From: CAUTUX01 sp963545485 | GTDB lineage: Bacteria; Bacillota; Clostridia; Christensenellales; CAG-917 | Assembly (NCBI GenBank): GCA_963545485.1 | Contig: CAUUJG010000003.1 | Location: 1-64,000 of the forward strand | DNA length: 64,000 nt | Direction: 5' to 3' | Shown: positions 52,167-61,377 of the stretch, piece after piece | Layout of the letters: each line of letters begins with the position of its first letter | Position numbering within the stretch: the first letter of the stretch is position 1 | The notes under the pieces: generated by a model | Seen by the model: only the letters and a program-made list of their open reading frames with translations | What the model was told of the DNA's origin: nothing | The model's database searches: none | Translations under genes and position numbers: made by a program

Positions 52167-54298
52167 TTTTCATCCTCCTCTAAATTAAAAATTTCTTTGT
52201 TCCATCTTCTTAAATCATCTGCTTTAAAATTAGTGTTTCTGCCTTCTGGATGGATATAAGCGTTTCTGCTTTCCCTAAATTCATGCAGGTCAGAAACAAT
52301 ACTTCTTTCAATTAAACCTGTCATTCTAGCTTCAGATAACATGTCAGATAATTTTCCATCTAATCCATATTTGTTTTTAAGAATAATCTCAAGCTTTGCG
52401 GAAAGATTAACAAAAACATATTGATAATCTCCAGCAGATATTTTTTTAGCAATTAAGTCTGCTTTGATATTGTTGGGATTCTTTAAAGCAGAATCTAAAA
52501 TATTAATATGATCATTAATTGCATTAAAGACTTTTAAGAAACCATCATATTCTTTGAATAAATTATCATTTGAATTTATTAAAAATTCAATAGATTTTTG
52601 TAAATTAAACTGACCATTAAAAGCATTTTTAAATTCTTGATGGTTTATACTTTCATCATCAATAACATAGTTTTTATAATCAGTAACTCCAGTAATTTTC
52701 TTTAAAATGTTAATGAATCTATAAAAATTAGCAAAATCTAATAAAGATTTCTCTTCGGCAGATTTTCCATTTATTAGATCTGGAATAGGATTTACATACA
52801 AAACAACAATTGATTTATCAAACCCGCTCTTTACAAGTATTTCATAAACACTAATACTGTGATTGACTTTTAAATTTTTGAATATTCTGTTTAAAACGTC
52901 TGTATCAGGAATATTCAAGAATTTAGTAATAGAACCTATAATTTTCAAACATGATTCAAGATTGTCTTCTGTTACACCACTTACATATTCATTATAGTTC
53001 TCTTCTAATAAAGACTTATATGTGTTTAAGATAGAGACATTATATAAAGCATATTGCTTCATTTCATTCAAACATACAATATTATTTTCTGGATCTTTTC
53101 CTAAATATCCTTTAATTATTCCATCAGCAGTTGCACTATCTTTTGTAATATTTGTTAATTGAACTAATTGTTTAAAATTATCTTCACTATAAGGCCTAAT
53201 CGAGTCTACATAAGGTTTAACTATTTGTTTTAAAGATTCTTGTTTTAGTTTCAACTTAAGAACCAAAGGAAGCTGTATTTCACCAAACTTAGTGCTAATA
53301 AAATTAAAAATTCCTGGAATGTAAGCAAAAACTGAATCATGGATATCTACTTGGATAAATTCTACTTTATCATCCAAAGAGTTTATACAATCTTCACTTT
53401 TTATTTGAAAACTACTAGATGGCATATAATTTCCTTTTGTAATTACCATTTTAGATTTTTGTTTCAATACATCATCTAATTTTCTAGGTATTAAAATTCC
53501 ATCAATGAAATCGGAATATTTGCTAATTTTTAAGTTCACATTATAAGATGATTTAAACTTAAACTTATTTTTATAAGCTATAGCTTGTGTAATTATGTCA
53601 TTACTATAATTTGCATCAAAAAATTTCTGCAAAATTAAATCATCAAATATAATATCAACCTTATCACCATCAATATTCACTATACAGTCATACTTCCCAA
53701 CCCAGTTTTCTGGATATTCAGATAGTTCTACTTTAGTAATAATCTCTTCTTTTTTTACAGATATTCCTTTACCTTTTTGTAAATTTAAGAAGGCTTCAAC
53801 ATCCTTTTTACATTTAAATTTACTCATAAATTCAGGAGTTATAACACAATCCATTAATGGTCTAGGTTCTAAATCAGAATCAAGCTTTAGTGATAACTCG
53901 TTTTTAGCTATGTCATAAAACACAGACACTTTTACATCTTTGTTCACTCCCGTAGGAATTGACTCTTCGGCGAATATTTTTTTACCGCATGCAGTGAACT
54001 TAAAATCACCAATTTTATAAGTGTCAAATTCATTTTTATTAAAATCACAAACTCGTTCTAAAATGTCCTGATCAAACAAATAGCAAATTGTATCAGCGAA
54101 AATGTAATGCAATGATTTAGGAACACCAAAGTTCTCTAAGACATTTGTTAATCTATCAGCCTTTGATTTTGATTCATTGATAAGGACTAGCAAGATATAA
54201 GCTACTCCACTAGGTTTTTTAACCTCAGAATAAGTTACACTTCCATTTAACTTAAAGAAAGGAAATTGAATTGTTGTATCAAATTTAAACTTATTCAT
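52163..54298 (-). CDS. Large protein with C-terminal HEPN-like RNase motif
   Basis: A 711-residue protein. Most of it is unrecognised, mixed alpha/beta in the first 400 residues (FPFFKLNGSVTYSEV, VDIIFDDLILQKFF) and helical after that. The last 120 residues resemble a HEPN domain: a helix (NLSAKLEIILKNKYGLDGKL) is followed by LHEFRESRNAYIHPEGRN. This contains RNAYIH (Arg 678 and His 683), the Rx4-6H motif of HEPN RNases with the usual polar residue after Arg. HEPN nucleases are common effectors in defence systems. The gene overlaps the helicase gene by 8 bp and the coiled-coil gene by 4 bp. The RNase activity is inferred from the motif. Confidence 0.78.
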   Translation of the reverse strand: MNKFKFDTTIQFPFFKLNGSVTYSEVKKPSGVAYILLVLINESKSKADRLTNVLENFGVPKSLHYIFADTICYLFDQDILERVCDFNKNEFDTYKIGDFKFTACGKKIFAEESIPTGVNKDVKVSVFYDIAKNELSLKLDSDLEPRPLMDCVITPEFMSKFKCKKDVEAFLNLQKGKGISVKKEEIITKVELSEYPENWVGKYDCIVNIDGDKVDIIFDDLILQKFFDANYSNDIITQAIAYKNKFKFKSSYNVNLKISKYSDFIDGILIPRKLDDVLKQKSKMVITKGNYMPSSSFQIKSEDCINSLDDKVEFIQVDIHDSVFAYIPGIFNFISTKFGEIQLPLVLKLKLKQESLKQIVKPYVDSIRPYSEDNFKQLVQLTNITKDSATADGIIKGYLGKDPENNIVCLNEMKQYALYNVSILNTYKSLLEENYNEYVSGVTEDNLESCLKIIGSITKFLNIPDTDVLNRIFKNLKVNHSISVYEILVKSGFDKSIVVLYVNPIPDLINGKSAEEKSLLDFANFYRFINILKKITGVTDYKNYVIDDESINHQEFKNAFNGQFNLQKSIEFLINSNDNLFKEYDGFLKVFNAINDHINILDSALKNPNNIKADLIAKKISAGDYQYVFVNLSAKLEIILKNKYGLDGKLSDMLSEARMTGLIERSIVSDLHEFRESRNAYIHPEGRNTNFKADDLRRWNKEIFNLEEDEK

Positions 54299-57200
54299 TT
54301 ATCATTGTCTCCTTGTCATCAAGAACATCAACATCATCTATGACTTTACCATATTGTTCGATAGTTGCTAATATCTCTTCATAAACTCTAAAGTTCTTTC
54401 TTTCCATTCCAGCTCTGCCATGAACATCAGGAAGATCTATAACACCTTTAGTTTCAAGATATTTTCTATTTCCAACCACTATTAGCATTCTTCTTGCTCT
54501 TGAAAGAGCAACATTAATTCTTTGATAAGCAAGAATAAACCCTGGATTACTTCTCTTAGGATCTTCTGGATTTCTAACAGTTGATAAAATAATTATGTCC
54601 CTTTCATCACCTTGGAAGTCATCAACAGTTGAAACAATCATTTTTTCTATATCTGTTTTGAAAGCATCCGTTTTTACTTTTTCACTCTTTAATATATCTT
54701 TTATTTTTCTTGCTTGATCACCATATGTACAGATAACACCAATGCTTAGTCTTTCTCTTTCTGGATTTTGCTTGAAGTAGTTATTTAACTTTCTAATTAA
54801 TTCAACCACTACTTTTGCTTCGCCTGTATTATACATTGAAGTTGAATCAGCTTCATGCGTTTCATTTTGCTTACAGTCAACAAAATAAATATGTTTGTCT
54901 GGTTCAATAATATTACGACCATTAGAAAGGAGCTTTACATTATGTCTCTTATTATTATTTTGTCCCTCCCAGCCTAATTGTAATTCGTTTTGATAAAAAT
55001 GATTAAAAACATTCATGATATGCTCATGACATCTGTATTGTTGAACCAGCATAGTCTTATAGCTTTCTGGGATTTTCTCGAATAATGTTTTGAAAAAACA
55101 CTTTTCATAAAGTTGAGTAAAAACTTTATTAATATGTGGATTTATTATATTTTCATCTAGACCTTCAAAATCATCATCACGCAACTTAGAAAATTCATAC
55201 ATAGGTGGTAATTGTCTATGGTCACCAACGAGAATGACAGTCTTACCATATAAAATAGGTATTAATAAATCTATAAAGCTAGATTTTGAAACTTCATCAA
55301 TTATAACAACATCAATTCCTACGGATTTGATGTCAATATCATCGATATTATATTCGGATAAAGCATCTACAGTCCTACCGCTAAACCTATTGTTTGAAGT
55401 ACACGTGATTCCAAATACATTAGCATTCTCGAATAAATCTTTTGTAAAATCCTTACGATCTCCTTCAATTACATCTTGACTTGAAATGTAATTTGAAATC
55501 TTTTCATACATTGGTATCTTTTCTTTATTTTCTTTTTCTTTTGATTCGTAGCCAGTTTCTAGTTCATTCCACTTTTTTTTAATGATCCTTAAGGCTTCAT
55601 CAATATCCTTAAATGGTTCTGAAATTTCAAATGACTTAAAGAAAATTGTTAACTCGTTTTCAAGTCTATACTTATTTTCTTGAATCTCCTTAACATCAGT
55701 TCTTTCTTGAACCTCGATAATATCATCATGGATGCGTTTAATTTCGCATTTTTGATCATCAATATATTTATCAATACTATTTTGCTTATCTTTAAAACTG
55801 GAAATTTCTTTATCAACTTTCTCTAAATATTGAACTTTTATCTCCAATAAATGATCTTTAATAGATCTAATTAAATCTGTAATTGTTGACACTTTAGAAA
55901 CTAGATATGAATAAGCAAAAATTCTATTTAACTTCAAATCAAAAGTTGAAACAGATGCTGTATCGTTATTTAATTCGTTTAGAATATTTCTTAACTCTTT
56001 CCTAATTTCATTAACCTTATTTTTATATGATTCATCTCTTAAATCACCTAATTCATCAGTATATTTATTAAGCTCTTTTCTAAGGTCATCTCTTTTGATT
56101 TCTAATAATGTTCTATTTGATTCAGGATTAATAACCGCAAGTTCTCTTTGCACCTCATCAGCTTTAATAGTATTAATATTGTTCACTAATTCTCCTAAAT
56201 CAATATCACAATAAACAGTTTTATCAAATAAAGGTTCTAATACTTTTCTGTATTCTAAAATAATATCAATTTTAGTGCCTTCATCAGGTCTTAAATTATC
56301 ATTTTCAATATGACGTTTTGTTCTTATTAAAATATCTAAATCAATTCTTACAGAATCTTTTTTACCATTAAATTCGACTATTTTAGAATTAAATCCTTTA
56401 GCCTTATTTTCTAAAGCTCCTATTTCATCATTAGCTTTTTCCAATACGCTTTGAGATTTATCAATTTTAGATTTTAATAGTTTTAATCTATCGTATGTTT
56501 CAGCAAATTCTATTTTATTCTTTTCAAAATTCTTATATCTTTCAACAGATTTTTTCATGTTAGAAGATATATTCATGTAAAAGTTATCAACTAAGAATTT
56601 AGGATCATATTCACTATCTTTTTTGTTATTGTTTGATGGAATTAATCTAATAGGCACAATTTCAGCTATTTTTGGCAATCTTTCAAAAACATTATCAATA
56701 GCCTTATGTGTTTCACTTGAAATTAAAACCTTTTTCCCTTTTTTTACAAGTTGAGCTACAGCCTCAGCAATTACCTGAGTTTTACCAGTTCCTGGAGGTC
56801 CCTGTAACAAGAATATTCCATTACTTGATACAGCTTTTCTAACTGCCTCTTTTTGTCTTGCATTTAATGAATCTAAATACCAGACCCAGTCACTAGATTC
56901 AACACTTATTGAGTTTAATTCTTGCGGATTAAATAAATAAGTAGATAAATATGGATTTTTAACATATCCGGAATAAAAATTCTTTAGTGCTTGTTCTTGC
57001 CTTGCTATCTTCGCTTTCTCTGCTCTATTGTCATAGACAATGTATTGACATGTAGAGATAACATTTATTTGCTTATCTTTGATTACATTATTTGCATCAC
57101 CCAAACGGAAATATAGTGAAAACCTAATTATTGTTTCTTCGTCAATAACACTATCTTTGTCTTTTTTTAACTTCGCATCTAGGTCTTCCTTAACTCGAAT

Positions 57201-58757
57201 CTTTTTATTTCTGATATCATCTCTATATCTATTAGAAATTTCAGACATCTTTTTTGTTTTATACTTGGAAAGTTCTTGACCATGTTGATTGCTGAGTTCG
57301 GCTTTAAATTGATCTAATTTTTTTGAAAATTCCTTTTGAGCTCGTAATTCTACATCTGCAACAGCTGCATCAATGATTTTTTTAAGCCTTGCTTCATAAT
57401 GTTTATCGTCCTCTTTTTTTTCCTTTTGAATAGAACGAACGGCTTTATTTTTTGCATCCTCTTTTTGAGTTTTAATAACGTCATCATTAAGTAATAATTT
57501 TTTTAATTCATGCTCTTTGCTTTCTAATTGCACCTTATGATTTTCCTTTAGAACTTTATCAAAATCCTCTACTGCTTTTGTTAGTTCATTATTTTTCATC
57601 TTTTCAAACAAAGCATCTATATTTTTATATAATTTATCCATATTGATACCATATTCATGATCTAATTGAGCTAAATGCTCATCTGGCGAAATATCATATG
57701 AAACAATTTTAAATCTATCGCCAAGTGCATAACCTGCATTTAATAGCTCTGCAAATGTTATAGCTTGTGCGTTGCCATTTTTATCTTTAAATTTAGATTG
57801 ACCACTAGGATTTTCTGATGTAATAAAGACATTGTCACTAGCAAGTGATCTGATCCTTCTTTCCTCTTCATTTACAGGTTTACCTCTTTTGGTAACTTTT
57901 GCTTCATTAAATGCTTTTCTATTTCTTTCAATATCTAATCTAATAAGCGGAAATTCTTCTGCATCTTCAATTTGCGTGCTTAAGCACACCATGTTCCCAT
58001 AGCTAAATTCTTTTAAACCATCTAGCAAATAATCATCATAAATAGTTGAGTTCTTTTTATAATCTTTTCTGTTTATAGCGTATGCCTTAACAAACATAGC
58101 TCTATCAAGTTTGAAATTTCTTTTTGATTGTTCACTTAAATAGTAATTTCTAAAATCTATATATTTATTCCATTCTTCATAAGTAGCACGAATTCGCTCA
58201 GGTCTACTAACTGTATAGCAAGATTCAATCAAATCTAAGACTCTATTAGGAGTGAAATATGTATCATTGTAATCAACATTATTTATTGACCAGGAATTTT
58301 TAGCAAAAGAGTTACATACTCGTTCATTCACAACCATATCATTTGGAGATGACATTGAAGAATCAATTAGCTGAATACCTTTAACTTGAAGCATTTTCAA
58401 CTTTGCACCTTCATAGATATCACCAATTAAAATAATATTTTGATTATCTGGGAGAACCCTTTTCATGTTTAGAGATAGTTCGGGTCTTAAAACAACATTA
58501 TTTAAAAATGTAGGTTTACCTTCTGCCGACTGGTATTTTTCTCTTAAAAAATTAGGACAAGATATATAATATCTTTTTGCCATGCCAGATGGGAAACAAT
58601 CCTCAATAAAATTATTAAAAGAGGATGTTTGTCTATCTAATGGGATTCGTTTTTGAATTAATTTGAATTGATCGTTCAAAGAAAGATTATAAAAATCATT
58701 TTTCGATCCAGAACCTTTGTCTAAATGCTCACTGTAAGATATAAATATGTATGGCAT
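54291..58757 (-). CDS. Giant Upf1-like SF1 helicase, first gene of the operon
   Basis: A 1488-residue helicase of the Upf1/DNA2-like SF1B group. Residues 1-630 are an unrecognised N-terminal region with an acidic and basic coiled coil at about 385-525. Motif I LQGPPGTGKTQVIAEA is near 650, motif Ia ISSETHKAIDNV near 680. A very long helical insertion of about 400 residues (720-1110) follows. Motif II VVIIDEVSKSS is near 1150, motif III VGDHRQLPPM near 1177, motif IV QQYRCHEHIM near 1243, motif V VDDFQGDERDIIILSTVRN near 1375 and motif VI INVALSRARRMLIVVGN near 1410. All core motifs are intact. The ATG follows AGAGGAATGAAAG. The insertion and N-terminus may sense or bind a nucleic acid or partner protein. 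Confidence 0.9.
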   Translation of the reverse strand: MPYIFISYSEHLDKGSGSKNDFYNLSLNDQFKLIQKRIPLDRQTSSFNNFIEDCFPSGMAKRYYISCPNFLREKYQSAEGKPTFLNNVVLRPELSLNMKRVLPDNQNIILIGDIYEGAKLKMLQVKGIQLIDSSMSSPNDMVVNERVCNSFAKNSWSINNVDYNDTYFTPNRVLDLIESCYTVSRPERIRATYEEWNKYIDFRNYYLSEQSKRNFKLDRAMFVKAYAINRKDYKKNSTIYDDYLLDGLKEFSYGNMVCLSTQIEDAEEFPLIRLDIERNRKAFNEAKVTKRGKPVNEEERRIRSLASDNVFITSENPSGQSKFKDKNGNAQAITFAELLNAGYALGDRFKIVSYDISPDEHLAQLDHEYGINMDKLYKNIDALFEKMKNNELTKAVEDFDKVLKENHKVQLESKEHELKKLLLNDDVIKTQKEDAKNKAVRSIQKEKKEDDKHYEARLKKIIDAAVADVELRAQKEFSKKLDQFKAELSNQHGQELSKYKTKKMSEISNRYRDDIRNKKIRVKEDLDAKLKKDKDSVIDEETIIRFSLYFRLGDANNVIKDKQINVISTCQYIVYDNRAEKAKIARQEQALKNFYSGYVKNPYLSTYLFNPQELNSISVESSDWVWYLDSLNARQKEAVRKAVSSNGIFLLQGPPGTGKTQVIAEAVAQLVKKGKKVLISSETHKAIDNVFERLPKIAEIVPIRLIPSNNNKKDSEYDPKFLVDNFYMNISSNMKKSVERYKNFEKNKIEFAETYDRLKLLKSKIDKSQSVLEKANDEIGALENKAKGFNSKIVEFNGKKDSVRIDLDILIRTKRHIENDNLRPDEGTKIDIILEYRKVLEPLFDKTVYCDIDLGELVNNINTIKADEVQRELAVINPESNRTLLEIKRDDLRKELNKYTDELGDLRDESYKNKVNEIRKELRNILNELNNDTASVSTFDLKLNRIFAYSYLVSKVSTITDLIRSIKDHLLEIKVQYLEKVDKEISSFKDKQNSIDKYIDDQKCEIKRIHDDIIEVQERTDVKEIQENKYRLENELTIFFKSFEISEPFKDIDEALRIIKKKWNELETGYESKEKENKEKIPMYEKISNYISSQDVIEGDRKDFTKDLFENANVFGITCTSNNRFSGRTVDALSEYNIDDIDIKSVGIDVVIIDEVSKSSFIDLLIPILYGKTVILVGDHRQLPPMYEFSKLRDDDFEGLDENIINPHINKVFTQLYEKCFFKTLFEKIPESYKTMLVQQYRCHEHIMNVFNHFYQNELQLGWEGQNNNKRHNVKLLSNGRNIIEPDKHIYFVDCKQNETHEADSTSMYNTGEAKVVVELIRKLNNYFKQNPERERLSIGVICTYGDQARKIKDILKSEKVKTDAFKTDIEKMIVSTVDDFQGDERDIIILSTVRNPEDPKRSNPGFILAYQRINVALSRARRMLIVVGNRKYLETKGVIDLPDVHGRAGMERKNFRVYEEILATIEQYGKVIDDVDVLDDKETMINE

Positions 58758-58837
58758 CTTTCATTCCTCTTTTAGTCGCCTAATGAATTGTTATATGTAT
58801 CAGTTACTTGTTTCACTTATTCTAAAAAATAGTCTTC

Positions 58838-58932
58838 TTAGTTCCATTTTGCATCTTCTACATTTTCACATAAACCGATAGCACAAACTTCATCAAAAAT
58901 AGTAGCGACTCTTTTAGAACTTTCAAAATGAA
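58838..58932 (-). pseudogene. Unidentified C-terminal gene fragment upstream of the helicase operon
   Basis: A short minus-strand frame ends at TAA 58838-58840 and reads HFESSKRVATIFDEVC then AIGLCENVEDAKWN, which looks like real coding sequence. Upstream of it the frame closes. It points toward the operon and ends about 80 bp before the helicase start. I do not recognise it. Confidence 0.35.
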
Positions 58933-59216
58933 CTGCTCATCAAGTTTTACTATTGATAAAACTAAGCCGATATTTCTTGTAGGTATAGCTCTTACTCAAT
59001 ATTTCGGAGCCCGTCTTGTATCTAAACTAATATCTGAACTAATTATACCATAATCCCATCTTTGGCACTTCTGTAAAATTACATTAAAAAATTAACCCAA
59101 ACTATAAACTCTACCACATATAGTAGACGTTAAATAAGCTCATTTAAGCATGTGCCCAAATTGCCCCCAAAACTTTATTATCAGTGTCTCATCGGCGTTC
59201 TTCGACGGTTGTTTAA
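58933..59216. other. Gene-free region upstream of the helicase operon
   Basis: No supportable gene. The segment beside the repeat at 59217 carries CCCAAATTGCCCCCAAAA-like sequence, which loosely resembles the dispersed repeat. Confidence 0.4.
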
Positions 59217-59275
59217 ATGAACAATCAATTAATTAATTTAAATGACTAATTATCCTTGACTTGAGGAACACATTA
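59217..59275. repeat. Third copy of the ~70-bp inverted-repeat element
   Basis: Begins GGTTGTTTAAATGAACAATC and ends TTGAGGAACACATTA. It is closely similar to the copies at 7294-7368 and 9478-9549 and has the orientation of the right-hand one. No partner copy was found to its left within the window. Confidence 0.7.
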
Positions 59276-59312
59276 CTCAAAAACAGCTTAAGATATCTGC
59301 TTGTTGAATCTC

Positions 59313-60008
59313 CTATTCTAAAACTGGTTCTTCATGTGAAATCTCTTTATCAAAAACGATTCCGTCTATCCCTTTTTCAAATATAAAAGCTTTCAAATCA
59401 TCCTTTTCGTCATAGCTATAAAACTTACTAAGCAACTGTCCAAACGAATTAATATCTTTTTCTGGAATCGTAATAATGCCTTTACCGTGTGAAATCATAT
59501 CTGCATTTGCTATTAACATAGCCGTTCTCTTATTGCCATCCCAAAAAAGTTGCTGTTTCATCATCCAAAGCATTCTCTCTACTGATCGCTCGGTACACCC
59601 CGGAATTCGTTCAAATTCCTTTATTTTCTCTATCACTTCTTCTTTGGTCGGTATTGACGGTCTATAGTCTGTTCCAGTAATACGAACTCCACCATTTCTC
59701 AACACTCCCCATGCGATAGCTTCATCTTTTGCAACTTCGTTATGAACATCCAATATATACTCTAAAGTTATTGGTTTATCAATATTACATAGAACATATT
59801 TCCAGGCGTGTTTTAAATTAAAAACGGTATTCACATCTGCAATATTAACTTCCTCAAGTCGTGCCTTATAATAAATAGCATACGTCTCAGAGAATGTTAT
59901 ATCTAGACCCTCAAGTTTAATACTATTGTATATGCTGCCAATGATATTCCTTTTAGCTAAAAATATATTTTCATTTTTTGTCATATTATATTTGTCTTTA
60001 ATGTACAT
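59313..60008 (-). CDS. Small Fic-domain protein lacking the catalytic His
   Basis: A 231-residue Fic-family protein. The motif reads QQLFWDGNKRTAML near residue 165, where the usual His of HxFxxGNxR is Gln, as in the protein at 45971-46915. An N-terminal SIKLEG (near 32) fits the [S/T]xxxE[G/N] inhibitory motif of class II Fic proteins, so auto-inhibition architecture is retained even though the catalytic His is missing. The ATG has AGGAG upstream. It stands alone between the helicase operon and a gene-free region. Confidence 0.82.
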   Translation of the reverse strand: MYIKDKYNMTKNENIFLAKRNIIGSIYNSIKLEGLDITFSETYAIYYKARLEEVNIADVNTVFNLKHAWKYVLCNIDKPITLEYILDVHNEVAKDEAIAWGVLRNGGVRITGTDYRPSIPTKEEVIEKIKEFERIPGCTERSVERMLWMMKQQLFWDGNKRTAMLIANADMISHGKGIITIPEKDINSFGQLLSKFYSYDEKDDLKAFIFEKGIDGIVFDKEISHEEPVLE

Positions 60009-60526
60009 TATTTTCTCCTATATTGTACTTATTACAAAACTAGCACTATGAAAATTACAATATGTATGTATAAGATACTTGCTATAACTCATACCGTATA
60101 GTTTTAGAGAATATTAGTCAAATATTAGGCAGTATCAAAAAGTTATCGCCAACATCAAAAAGTCGCTCAAACTATGTTTGCTTATTGGCTCAACTATATA
60201 ATAGCCACATACCAACTACCCAAATTCATCAAATTCAATGCCCCACTTTATGATTCAAGATCATCTACCTATACAAATAAATATATTAAACGATTATCAT
60301 TTAACCTATATGGCAAATTAAACATAGATTGATATCAGCAGATCATACATTAGTTTTTTACTTCTAAAAAAAACTATTTACACAAGATTCCTTACATAAT
60401 ACATCAACCTTTGGTGATTTACCTATTACTCACACATCCAAAAACTTCACCTTACAAGACTCTACTCTACGTGCTTTTATTCAAATGAATTAATATTTTT
60501 CAATATTAATTAATATTATTAATTAT
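60009..60526. repeat. Gene-free region with repeat fragments
   Basis: The AACTATTTACACAAGATTCC sequence at 60368-60396 repeats that at 17893-17922. A partial dispersed repeat is at about 60190-60265 (TAGCCACATACCAACTACCC, CATCAAATTCAATGCCCCAC). A GCAGTATCAAAAAGTTATC word near 60133 resembles 9080-9098. No gene was seen. Confidence 0.45.
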
Positions 60527-61162
60527 TCACATTGGATTTTTAGTTTTATCTCCAACAATCCAATAATCACATATTTTTCCGCCTGTCGATAATGTCTGTT
60601 GTCTATGCAACACTGCTTTTCTTTTTTCAATTAACATATAATCAAGATCACAACATAAAGGTAATAAATCAAGATAACCATTTTCTCTAGCAAATTTTTC
60701 CATAGGACACCTTGTAAAATGATAATAAAGTCCATCCTTATGAAGATTTTCATCAAAATTAAAATCCCATGTTTTATCCTTATATTTCTCATGTTTATCT
60801 GCCCATTCTTTCATTTGATACATTCGTTTCGTAAATTTTTCCATGTCTTGAGGGATATTTAAATCTAACTTACTTATAGCTTTATTAATTAATTTATTGT
60901 TAATAAATTCAACAATTATTTCTTTAAAATCATCTACATTAAAGTTCCCTGCTCTGCATACAGCCATAAATACATATCCTAAATAAATATTACCTGACAT
61001 CGGATTCCTCGTGCCGATATCGTCGGTTTTTTCAATCATTTGTTTATATAAACTATGTGCCTTTTTTAAGCTCTCCCTAGTCTTATTCTTCCCAAATTTT
61101 CCAACCATTGGTTTCTTCAAAAACAAAGTCATTAAACTAAAATACTTACCTTTATATCTCAC
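60527..61162 (-). CDS. L-2-amino-thiazoline-4-carboxylate hydrolase family protein
   Basis: A 211-residue protein resembling the ATC-hydrolase family (PF14196), widespread in Clostridia and mostly without known physiological substrate. The family hallmark is at the C-terminus: LLPLCCDLDYMLIEKRKAVL followed by RQQTLSTGGKICDYWIV, with Cys and Asp residues likely forming the active site. The central segment YYHFTRCPMEKFARENG also carries a Cys. I start it at a GTG at 61162, eight bases after GAGG, because no better start is visible. It is unrelated to its neighbours. Confidence 0.8.
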   Translation of the reverse strand: MRYKGKYFSLMTLFLKKPMVGKFGKNKTRESLKKAHSLYKQMIEKTDDIGTRNPMSGNIYLGYVFMAVCRAGNFNVDDFKEIIVEFINNKLINKAISKLDLNIPQDMEKFTKRMYQMKEWADKHEKYKDKTWDFNFDENLHKDGLYYHFTRCPMEKFARENGYLDLLPLCCDLDYMLIEKRKAVLHRQQTLSTGGKICDYWIVGDKTKNPM

Positions 61163-61266
61163 TAAAATCACCTCACTATTTTTTTTCTACACACATTAAT
61201 AATTATATTTTTTAGAAATTATTACACTAAAATGTGAAATTTCTATTCAATTAGTATTTGATGAAA

Positions 61267-61377
61267 TCAGAAGAAATCACCATCATACATTACTCCCCTT
61301 TTAACACCCGCTCTCCCGCCGTATTGCATGTTTCGTGAACTTAATTCTAAATTTGTAAAATCTATCATCTCAATCAT
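61267..61377 (-). pseudogene. Truncated CtkA/HipA-like kinase gene
   Basis: The frame begins at an ATG (61377) that overlaps the upstream stop as ATGA, exactly as in the intact pair at 8623-8626. It reads MIEMIDFTNLELSSRNMQY then GGRAGVKRGVMYDGDFF, which is about 90 percent identical to the N-terminus of the intact kinase, and then meets a stop at 61267-61269. The remaining 290 codons are absent, so the kinase half of this module is lost while the partner gene remains. Confidence 0.9.
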
